Shown here: positions 57,968 to 64,000 of the stretch, one piece after another
Numbering within the stretch: position 1 is the stretch's first letter
Layout: each line of letters opens with the position of its first letter
Assembly (NCBI RefSeq): GCF_011758565.1
Contig: NZ_JAAMOX010000002.1
Span: 620,001-684,000 of the forward strand
Reading direction: 5' to 3'
From: Lysinibacter cavernae
GTDB lineage: Bacteria; Actinomycetota; Actinomycetes; Actinomycetales; Microbacteriaceae
Length of the DNA: 64,000 nucleotides
Translations under genes and position numbers: made by a program
Notes under the pieces: generated by a model
The model's database searches: none
Told to the model about the DNA's origin: nothing
What the model saw: only the letters and a program-made list of their open reading frames with translations

Positions 57968-58486
57968 GTGCCCCAACCCGAAGCCTCCATCGACAGCGCG
58001 TTTCGCGTGTGCTTCGTCTGCACCGGTAACATCTGTCGCTCACCAATGGCAGAGGTCGTGTTTCGGCATTTGGCCGAACAGGCCGGCCTTGGCGAGAACA
58101 TCATTGTGAGCTCGCGCGGAACCGGCGACTGGCATGTTGGCGAACGAGCCGACTCCCGCACGCTTGCCGCGCTCACCGCGCGCGGTTACGGCGGTTCAGA
58201 GCACAGGGCCCACGAGATGGATACCGTCGACTTCCGCACCAACGACCTCATTATCGCCCTCGACCGCACCCACTTGCGTGTGTTGAGCAGCCTCGCCCCA
58301 AGCCCAGAAGACCTCAGCAAGATCGAACTGTTGCAGACATTTGTTGGCAGCAGCGATGACGCCCTCGACGTGCCTGACCCGTACTATGCAGACGACCTGG
58401 CCTTTGCGCAAGTGCTCGCAACAATCGAGAAGTCTTGCGCCGCACTCTTTAACCAACTTGAACCCGCCATCCGACGAAAGAGATAA
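57968..58486 (+). CDS. Low-molecular-weight protein tyrosine phosphatase
   Basis: About 172 residues. The P-loop CTGNICRS (CX5R, Cys18 to Arg24) sits at the N-terminus, and the general acid lies in VPDPYYADD (about 137). It dephosphorylates phosphotyrosine; related enzymes also serve exopolysaccharide control or arsenate reduction. The start is uncertain: GTG 57968 is the nearest sensible one, GTG 57932 is in frame, neither has a clear SD, and a TAGACT hexamer (57960-57965) sits immediately before. Confidence 0.88.
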   Translation: MPQPEASIDSAFRVCFVCTGNICRSPMAEVVFRHLAEQAGLGENIIVSSRGTGDWHVGERADSRTLAALTARGYGGSEHRAHEMDTVDFRTNDLIIALDRTHLRVLSSLAPSPEDLSKIELLQTFVGSSDDALDVPDPYYADDLAFAQVLATIEKSCAALFNQLEPAIRRKR

Positions 58487-58491
58487 CACCG

Positions 58492-59883
58492 ATGAGCAAC
58501 CTTCCACCCCAACCACTCAGCCCCCTTGACGGCCGCTACAGCGGTGCCGTCTCTGAGCTGGGCAACACGCTCTCTGAAGCTGGCCTCAACAAGGCCCGCG
58601 TTCACGTCGAAGTGAAGTGGCTCATTTACCTCACCGACCGGTCGCTGTTCGGTTCGTCACCGCTGCCAGAGGACAAGAAGGAAGCGTTGCGCGCCTTTGC
58701 CCGTGACTTTGGCCAGGCCGAGATCGATGCGCTCGCAAAGACCGAGGCGGTGACGCGTCACGATGTGAAGGCCGTTGAGTACCTCGTGCGCGAAAAGCTC
58801 TCTGAGCTTGGACTCGACTCCATCGCCGAGCTCACTCACTTTGCCTGCACAAGCGAAGACATCAACAACCTCTCCTACGGCATTACCGTCCGCGAGGCCG
58901 TGCACGGAGCGTGGCTCCCCCGCCTCCGCCTCGTCATCGCAGAGCTTCGCGCGCAGGCCGAGAAGTACCGTGACCTGCCAATGCTCGCCCGCACCCACGG
59001 TCAGCCGGCTACACCAACCACCCTCGGCAAAGAGATCGCCGTGTTTGTGTACCGCCTCGAGCGCCAGGTTGACCAGATCCAGCAGGTTGAATTCCTTGGC
59101 AAGTTCAGCGGCGCAACCGGCACCTTCGCCGCGCACATCGCCGCCGACAACACGGTGAACTGGCCAGAAGCATCCGAGGAATTTGTCACCTCACTCGGCC
59201 TCACCTGGAACCCGCTCACCACCCAGATCGAATCGCACGACTGGCAGGCGGAGCTGTACGCGCGAATTTCGCACACCAACCGCATCCTGCACAACCTGGC
59301 GACCGATATCTGGACCTACATCTCCATCGGATACTTTCGTCAGATTCCCGTTGCTGGCGCGACCGGATCGTCAACAATGCCACACAAGGTCAACCCCATC
59401 CGCTTCGAAAACGCGGAAGCAAACCTTGAGCTCTCCTGCGCAATCCTCGACTCACTCGCCGCAACGCTTGTCACTAGCCGCCTGCAGCGCGACCTGACGG
59501 ACTCGTCGGCCCAGCGAAACATCGGGGTTGGCTTTGGTCACTCGATGCTCGCACTCGACAACATCCTTCGCGGACTCGGTGAGATCGACGCCGCGCCAGA
59601 CCTGCTCGCTGCCGACCTTGAAGGCAACTGGGAGGTCCTCGGCGAGGCCATCCAGACCGTCATTCGCGCCGAGGTGACGGCCGGTCGCTCAACCATCAAG
59701 GACCCGTACGCCGCGCTGAAGGAACTCACTCGCGGTAAGCGCATTGGCGCCGCCGACCTCGCCGAGTTTGTCAACGGGCTCGACATCGGAGACGACGCCC
59801 GAGCCCGCCTGCTGGCCCTCACGCCAGCCGGCTACGTTGGACTCGCCTCAGAACTGTTGGAGTTCCTTCCAGAAGCTGGCTAG
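58492..59883 (+). CDS. purB: Adenylosuccinate lyase
   Basis: 463 residues. It cleaves SAICAR and adenylosuccinate in purine synthesis. The fumarase/aspartase-superfamily signature GSSTMPHKVNPIRFENAE (about 291-308) holds the flexible catalytic loop; ARTHGQPATPTTLGKE (about 165-180) gives the catalytic His; FACTSEDINNLSYG is present too. It resembles the E. coli-type PurB in length and start (LSPLDGRY). It follows the phosphatase by 5 nt, probably as an operon. Confidence 0.96.
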   Translation: MSNLPPQPLSPLDGRYSGAVSELGNTLSEAGLNKARVHVEVKWLIYLTDRSLFGSSPLPEDKKEALRAFARDFGQAEIDALAKTEAVTRHDVKAVEYLVREKLSELGLDSIAELTHFACTSEDINNLSYGITVREAVHGAWLPRLRLVIAELRAQAEKYRDLPMLARTHGQPATPTTLGKEIAVFVYRLERQVDQIQQVEFLGKFSGATGTFAAHIAADNTVNWPEASEEFVTSLGLTWNPLTTQIESHDWQAELYARISHTNRILHNLATDIWTYISIGYFRQIPVAGATGSSTMPHKVNPIRFENAEANLELSCAILDSLAATLVTSRLQRDLTDSSAQRNIGVGFGHSMLALDNILRGLGEIDAAPDLLAADLEGNWEVLGEAIQTVIRAEVTAGRSTIKDPYAALKELTRGKRIGAADLAEFVNGLDIGDDARARLLALTPAGYVGLASELLEFLPEAG

Positions 59884-59898
59884 TCCCGCAAGACACAA

Positions 59899-59936
59899 AA
59901 AGGAGGGGGTGTTCCACGTGGAACACCCCCTCCTTT
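59899..59936 (+). terminator. Terminator of purB containing a parS site
   Basis: A 38-bp perfect palindrome: 19-bp arms from AAAGGAGGGG through CACGTG to CCCCTCCTTT. The outer part is a G/C-rich terminator stem ending in TTT, and its centre is the parS-like 16-mer. Confidence 0.8.
59910..59925. promoter_or_regulatory. parS: parS centromere site (ParB binding)
   Basis: TGTTCCACGTGGAACA matches the bacterial parS consensus TGTTNCACGTGNAACA at all defined positions. No second copy is in the window. dnaB, often origin-proximal, lies 4 kb away. Confidence 0.8.
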
Positions 59937-59946
59937 GTGTGAGGTC

Positions 59947-60213
59947 TTAGTGAGTGGTGTCGGGCGCCTTTGGCGTCCAGTCTTCCGTGTTCCAGTCGGG
60001 CTCGTCATTTTCCTTCATGCTCATACTCAGCATGGCAAGGGTCACGAGCGCAACGATGAAGCCAACGCCGAGGAAAATAACACTCAGCAGGATCTCGCGA
60101 GTTGCCATGAGTACAACAAGGCCAGCAAACACGCCAAGAACGGCAGAGAAGCCAACAAGTTCGAGCGGCTTGAGCTTGTCACGACGGCTGGGCTCAATTG
60201 GTGATTGGGTCAT
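59947..60213 (-). CDS. Small two-helix membrane protein (88 aa)
   Basis: 88 residues: basic N-terminus (SRRDKLKPLELVG), two membrane segments (about 18-38 and 43-65), and an acidic Trp-containing tail (EPDWNTEDWTPKAPDTTH). The ATG at 60213 overlaps the upstream gene by ATGA. No recognised family. The tail and coupling to the six-helix protein suggest the two work together. Confidence 0.78.
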   Translation of the reverse strand: MTQSPIEPSRRDKLKPLELVGFSAVLGVFAGLVVLMATREILLSVIFLGVGFIVALVTLAMLSMSMKENDEPDWNTEDWTPKAPDTTH

Positions 60214-60824
60214 GACTGAACCTCCGACGATACGGTGCCGCTGGTTTTGGGCGACACGCCAACTGAGGCGGCGGCAATCCCCAGATAAACGCCAGCGAGT
60301 GCGAGATATCCACCAAGCAATCCCATAAGCGGGGCCGAAATCTCGGTATCGAGGTTCGACCCTGGGATGAAGGCGGCAAGCGCAAGGGCGGCGCCGAGAA
60401 TACCAACCACAAACGAATCGGTTGGTGACCAGGCCGAGCGCATCATCCAACCGCCGAGTACATCACTCACGGCCATAGCTGCCGCCCAAATAATGACCAG
60501 CAGCATGAGACCAGAACCACCACTGAGCAGCGGCGTAAGGCTGACAACGCCAACGATCGCTGATGCCGCGACCTGAACAAACGCAAGGACACGAACTGGG
60601 GCAACACTTGTGCGCGTTGCAGCGACCATCAGAGCAACCGCAAGGATCAGGGTCAGCGCTGCGAAAAACACGTGACCAAACGACGCATCATGAAGGTGCG
60701 CGGTAAAGGCCAAGATCAGGGCGCCAGCCACATAGACGGCTGCGCGAGTGGCGTTCACTACCCGAGGAGCAGCACCGTGGACTGGCACCGAACCGGACAG
60801 CGTTTCATGCGAAACTGCGGACAC
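60210..60824 (-). CDS. Six-helix membrane protein, HdeD/DUF308-like
   Basis: About 204 residues with six hydrophobic segments spread along the chain and short loops, ending SPKTSGTVSSEVQS. The SDVLGGWMMRSAW loop and spacing are reminiscent of HdeD/DUF308 proteins, but I am not sure. GTG 60824 is preferred because a TAGACT -10 at 60857-60862 would start transcription downstream of the earlier TTG/ATG codons. First gene of a two-gene operon, divergent from the antiporter. Confidence 0.72.
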   Translation of the reverse strand: MSAVSHETLSGSVPVHGAAPRVVNATRAAVYVAGALILAFTAHLHDASFGHVFFAALTLILAVALMVAATRTSVAPVRVLAFVQVAASAIVGVVSLTPLLSGGSGLMLLVIIWAAAMAVSDVLGGWMMRSAWSPTDSFVVGILGAALALAAFIPGSNLDTEISAPLMGLLGGYLALAGVYLGIAAASVGVSPKTSGTVSSEVQS

Positions 60825-60954
60825 GCTTATTTCTCTTCTCGTCTGGGGATTCATCAAGTCTACCTTCCCTTTTCCGAGCAGGTGCCCCTTCTCTCAGCCG
60901 TCCCCTGACTACAGTTATTCTGTGGGCACTCACCCACGGCGGAAGGAATAGTTT

Positions 60955-62670
60955 ATGGAACCGACCCTCTTCATCCTGCTTGCGGTATCGCTCATGGTTG
61001 CGGCAGCCGTGTTCTCGCGACGTACCGGCGTTGCCACCCCGCTCATCCTGCTCGTGGTTGGTATTGGCATCAGTTTTATCCCGTCGATGCCAACCATCGA
61101 AGTCGATCCCGAATGGATCCTTGCCGGAGTACTCCCGCCCCTGCTCTACTCGGCAGCGGTCAACGTGCCAGTGCTCGATCTCCGCCGCAACTTCAAAGCC
61201 ATCACCGGACTGTCCGTCACCCTCGTGGTCATCAGCGCCATCGTCGTCGGGTTTGTCCTGCACTGGATCATGCCAGAGATCAACCTTGCCGCAGCTATCG
61301 CCCTCGGCGCGGTCATTAGCCCAACGGATGCCGTCGCGGCAACATCCATCGGTAAGCGGCTCGGCCTGCCCGGCCGGCTCGTGAACATGCTTGAAGGCGA
61401 AAGCCTTGTCAACGATGCTACGGCTCTTGTGCTTCTCCGCTCGGCCGTCGCCGCAACGGCGGGTGCTGTGAGCCTCTGGGGCGTTGCCGTGGACTTTGTC
61501 TACGCGGCAATCGCGGCCATCCTTATCGGCCTGCTCATCGGCCACGTCACCGTGTTCATTCGCTCACGCCTGAACGACCCAGTGCTCACCACAACCGTCT
61601 CCTTCATGGTTCCGTTCCTCGCGTTCTTGCCGGCAGAGCACTTTGGCGCATCCGGTGTCCTCTCGGTTGTTGTTGCCGGCCTCGTGACCGGCCATCGGGG
61701 CGCAAAAGTACTTGCGGCCTCCGAGCGGATCAGCGAGCACACCAACTGGAGTACCGTGCAGTTTGTGCTTGAGCACGGGGTGTTCTTGCTCATGGGGCTT
61801 GAGCTGCACGGCCTCATCCTTGAGCTTGACCACGGCAAGGGTGAACTTGGCAATGCGCTGCTCATCGGCCTGCTGCTTGCGGTGCTCATCACGGTGCTTC
61901 GCGGGCTATTTGTCATTCCCCAGATGGCGCTGCTCCGCCGCGACGAAGAACGGCGCCTCCAGCAGTCCGACCAACTCGACCAGTTCCAAGCACGCCTCGA
62001 AACCTTCGAACCAAAGTCGAAGCGCATGGAAAAGCGCAAAACTAATGCGCAGCGCGGCATCGCACAGCGCACGGCCGACCTCGCCTTTATCGAAAAAGAG
62101 GGACTCACGAAGCGCGGCAGCATCATCATCTCCTGGGCAGGGATGCGCGGCGTGGTCACACTTGCGGCCGCCCAGTCGCTGCCCGCCGAGACCCCCTATC
62201 GCGCCTTCCTCATCGTTGTCGCGTTTACCGTCGCCGTCATCACCCTTGTTGGTCTTGGTGGATCACTTCCCTGGGTCATCCGCAAAACCAAAATCAAGGG
62301 TGACGACATGGACGAGCACCGCATCGAACTCATGAACCTGCTCGCCCAGGCCAATGAAGCGGCCCTCGCTGTCCTCGACGACCCAGAGCAGCTTGTCATC
62401 GACGGCGTCCCCGTTGACCCTGCCAACATCGAGCGGCTTCGTAAGCAGTACCAGAAGCGCAGCTTCAACCCTGACGCGGTTGTAGACCAAAAGCGCATGG
62501 ATGCAAGGGAGCAGTCAATGCTCCTCCAGCGGCGCATGCTGCAGGCCGCGCGAGACGCGCTACTCGACGCTCGCGCTATCGGGTCGTACAGCTCGCATGC
62601 CATCAACCAGGCACAGGGCGTGTTCGACATGGACGAGTACCGCCTCGACACGATGAGCAAACCGGACTAG
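60955..62670 (+). CDS. Na+/H+ antiporter, CPA1 family
   Basis: 571 residues. About 12 membrane segments occupy 1-400, with VISPTDAVAATSIGKRLGLP (helix 5/6 region) and EGESLVNDATALVL, the paired Asp-containing transport motifs of NhaP/NHE-type exchangers. A charged region at about 325-365 and a hydrophilic C-terminal tail (about 445-571, coiled-coil-like) suggest cytosolic regulation. SD GGAAGGA precedes the ATG. It exports Na+ (or K+) in exchange for H+. Confidence 0.92.
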   Translation: MEPTLFILLAVSLMVAAAVFSRRTGVATPLILLVVGIGISFIPSMPTIEVDPEWILAGVLPPLLYSAAVNVPVLDLRRNFKAITGLSVTLVVISAIVVGFVLHWIMPEINLAAAIALGAVISPTDAVAATSIGKRLGLPGRLVNMLEGESLVNDATALVLLRSAVAATAGAVSLWGVAVDFVYAAIAAILIGLLIGHVTVFIRSRLNDPVLTTTVSFMVPFLAFLPAEHFGASGVLSVVVAGLVTGHRGAKVLAASERISEHTNWSTVQFVLEHGVFLLMGLELHGLILELDHGKGELGNALLIGLLLAVLITVLRGLFVIPQMALLRRDEERRLQQSDQLDQFQARLETFEPKSKRMEKRKTNAQRGIAQRTADLAFIEKEGLTKRGSIIISWAGMRGVVTLAAAQSLPAETPYRAFLIVVAFTVAVITLVGLGGSLPWVIRKTKIKGDDMDEHRIELMNLLAQANEAALAVLDDPEQLVIDGVPVDPANIERLRKQYQKRSFNPDAVVDQKRMDAREQSMLLQRRMLQAARDALLDARAIGSYSSHAINQAQGVFDMDEYRLDTMSKPD

Positions 62671-62700
62671 CCCGGCCTGCCCGGCCTGCCCCGCCCATCC

Positions 62701-62781
62701 GCGAGTGCCGCGAGTGCCGCGAGTGCCGCGAGTGCCGCGAGTGCCGCGAGTGCCGCGAGTGCCGCGAGTGCCGCGAGTGCC
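62701..62781 (+). repeat. 9-bp tandem array (GCGAGTGCC) x 9
   Basis: Nine perfect GCGAGTGCC copies, the ninth of which is the first 9 nt of the 5' arm of the adjoining palindrome (62773 onward). The array therefore looks like slippage amplification of that arm. It lies 30 nt downstream of the antiporter stop. Confidence 0.96.
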
Positions 62782-62833
62782 CGCAAATCGCCCTAAAAGC
62801 GCAGCTTTGGGTCGATTTGCGGGCACTCGCTAG
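62773..62833 (+). repeat. Palindromic element copy 2
   Basis: 18-bp perfect arms (GCGAGTGCCCGCAAATCG / CGATTTGCGGGCACTCGC), then CCC/GGG with a one-base bulge, then an inner AAAGC-GCA-GCTTT hairpin. The segment GGGTCGATTTG-C-GGGCACTCGCTAG differs by one base from that at 52284-52308. Confidence 0.92.
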
Positions 62834-62864
62834 GTTTACCGGCGTGAGATGACTTGAGTCAGCG

Positions 62865-63827
62865 TCAATCCGTGCGGAAAACCGTCAAGATAGCGTGGTG
62901 GTCACTCTTCCCCGCTGGCAATACCCGGTTCTCGACGGGTGTCAGGCCGCGCTCAAAAATATGGTCAATGCGAGCAAACGGCATATTTGCCGGCCAGGTA
63001 AATCCCCACGACGGCGTTGACTGATTGGGTTCACTCACGGTCTTAAGCAACGGCTTGAGCGCGGGATCAAAAATAGTGGCGTTAAAATCCCCAAGCACAA
63101 TGACTTTCTCGCTCAGGTCTTGCGGGACAAGTTCTCCGAGGTTGCGCAGCATCGTGTCGCGATTTTCCTGGTCGCCTGGTCGAAAGGATGCCGCATGAAT
63201 GACGTAGACGCTCAGGAGGCCTGTTGGCGTCATCACGTCGGCGGAAAGCGCCCTCCTCCAGCCGAGGCCCAATTCGAGCGGCTTCTCCTTCTCGATGGGA
63301 TAGATACTCCAGAGGCCAACCGTGCCAACCGTATACGAATACGGGTGTGACTCGGCAAGCTCGATCGCGGCGGCTCCCCTATCGTCACCATCAAGCTCCA
63401 CAAGCGCAATGATGTCTGCACCCTCCGCAGCAAGCGTGCGTGCCGATTCTGCGGCGGTGTTGGCGGATTCCTCGACATTCTGCGACGCGACCGTGAGGAG
63501 GCTCTCAGCCGGCACGTTCGCGGCAGAACCGCTCAGCGGCACCAGCACGGGAGCAACAACGATCAGCCAGACCAAGGTAGGCACAATGACGACAAGCCAG
63601 GCCCTCGGGCGCCGAGTAAGAAGCGCGCAAAGGACAAGCGCCGGCAGAAACCAGCCGAGCCAAGGCAACACTGTCGCAACGAGCGTGCCCACAGAACCAG
63701 GCAGCACCGAATGCAGCGCAATAATCAGCGTTAAAGCAAGGGAAAGGACGGCAATAATCCGCGCTCCGCGTGTGCGCCGACGAAGAGACTCCGCCCCAGA
63801 AGATGGGATGGCAGGAGAAACGGACAC
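62865..63827 (-). CDS. Membrane-anchored EEP-family (endonuclease/exonuclease/phosphatase) protein
   Basis: 320 residues. Three hydrophobic segments in the first ~100 residues anchor it. The EEP domain follows with SQNVEE (Asn near 115), ALVELD (Glu), VLGDFNA (about 245), RIDHIF and SDHHAI near the C-terminus, so the metal and catalytic residues are intact. The catalytic part probably faces outside. Such proteins range from nucleases to phospholipases/sphingomyelinases; the substrate is unknown. It has no secretion signal beyond the membrane helices. Confidence 0.87.
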   Translation of the reverse strand: MSVSPAIPSSGAESLRRRTRGARIIAVLSLALTLIIALHSVLPGSVGTLVATVLPWLGWFLPALVLCALLTRRPRAWLVVIVPTLVWLIVVAPVLVPLSGSAANVPAESLLTVASQNVEESANTAAESARTLAAEGADIIALVELDGDDRGAAAIELAESHPYSYTVGTVGLWSIYPIEKEKPLELGLGWRRALSADVMTPTGLLSVYVIHAASFRPGDQENRDTMLRNLGELVPQDLSEKVIVLGDFNATIFDPALKPLLKTVSEPNQSTPSWGFTWPANMPFARIDHIFERGLTPVENRVLPAGKSDHHAILTVFRTD

Positions 63828-63912
63828 TCAGGCGATATTACAGATCCACCATGAGGATTCGCCCAACGGCATCCCCAGCTCGGCAAGATTGTCGCCGGAT
63901 AGCTCGACGAGG

Positions 63913-64000
63913 CTAGGCGCCGGGCGCCATGTCGATAAAGCGCGAGAAGTGACCCTGGAACGCTACCGTGACCGTTCCCGTTGGTCCGTTACGGTGCTTT
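63913..64000 (-). CDS. dnaB: Replicative DNA helicase DnaB, C-terminal end (partial)
   Basis: The last 28 codons are visible, reading KHRNGPTGTVTVAFQGHFSRF then IDMAPGA and a stop at 63913. KHRNGPTG is the highly conserved C-terminal motif of DnaB (arginine-finger/linker region of the RecA-like domain). The rest of the gene is beyond the window. In many actinobacteria dnaB lies near the origin with rpsF-ssb-rpsR-rplI. Confidence 0.85.
   Translation of the reverse strand, partial: KHRNGPTGTVTVAFQGHFSRFIDMAPGA

Noticed and set aside
62701-62833. CRISPR array
   Set aside because: The 9-bp units are directly adjacent with no spacers, and no cas genes are present.

Overview
The window looks like chromosomal DNA from a high-GC Gram-positive actinobacterium, most likely of the Microbacteriaceae. 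This rests on gene content and signals, because no database search was possible. The supporting features are HspR-type HAIR boxes at dnaK, an actinobacterial Dcd-type dCTP deaminase, DUF5979-like wall proteins, a class E sortase-type LAxTG protein, two DivIVA-motif mini-genes, a DtxR/IdeR-type iron box, and many genes with a TANNNT hexamer 6-7 nt before the start codon (leaderless type). Nearly everything is core or lineage-typical genome. I see no insertion sequence, prophage, integrase or CRISPR array.

Layout. 1-10 kb: end of a NUDIX gene, a GAF/GGDEF/EAL protein with a degenerate GGDEF, and a 2411-residue wall-anchored surface protein. 10-14 kb: dnaK-grpE-dnaJ read leftwards from a near-consensus promoter bracketed by two HAIR operators. 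14-27 kb: orphan beta-class DNA methyltransferase, small acetyltransferase, lipoate-protein ligase, alpha/beta hydrolase, an intergenic cluster of DnaA boxes, a MetF-like protein, an MFS transporter, a MerR/GyrI regulator, a DUF2804 protein, a PIF1-like helicase, heme oxygenase with an iron box plus a DUF2470 protein, and a beta-lactamase-fold lipoprotein that has lost its catalytic motifs. 26.6-36.6 kb: tRNA-Gly(CCC), dcd, CopD-CtaG fusion, HU, a glycosyltransferase, the zinc-free rpmB-rpmG-rpsN operon, bioY, a DUF485/acetate symporter pair and a G5/excalibur protein. 36.8-42.6 kb: one complete 16S-23S-5S rRNA operon (minus strand) without spacer tRNAs. 43-51 kb: an aldehyde dehydrogenase and a metal-homeostasis block in which znuA-znuC-znuB-znuB-zur diverges from a CopB-type copper ATPase; the shared intergenic region carries both a Zur and a CsoR operator. 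51-57 kb: an LAxTG wall protein, then an aminotransferase-bkdA-bkdB-bkdC operon for branched-chain 2-oxo acid oxidation. 57-64 kb: holin-4-type membrane protein, two overlapping mini-DivIVA genes, a low-molecular-weight phosphatase, purB with a consensus parS site inside its terminator, two small membrane proteins, a Na+/H+ antiporter, a repeat/palindrome element, an EEP-family membrane hydrolase and the C-terminus of dnaB.

The parS-like 16-mer and the nearby dnaB suggest this part of the chromosome lies in the origin-proximal ParB domain. The least explained items are the tandem mini-DivIVA genes, the palindromic element shared between 52.3 and 62.8 kb (its arm amplified nine times at one locus), and the DnaA-box cluster away from dnaA. 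The lipoate ligase and the lipoyl-bearing E2 of the bkd operon are functionally linked although about 35 kb apart.
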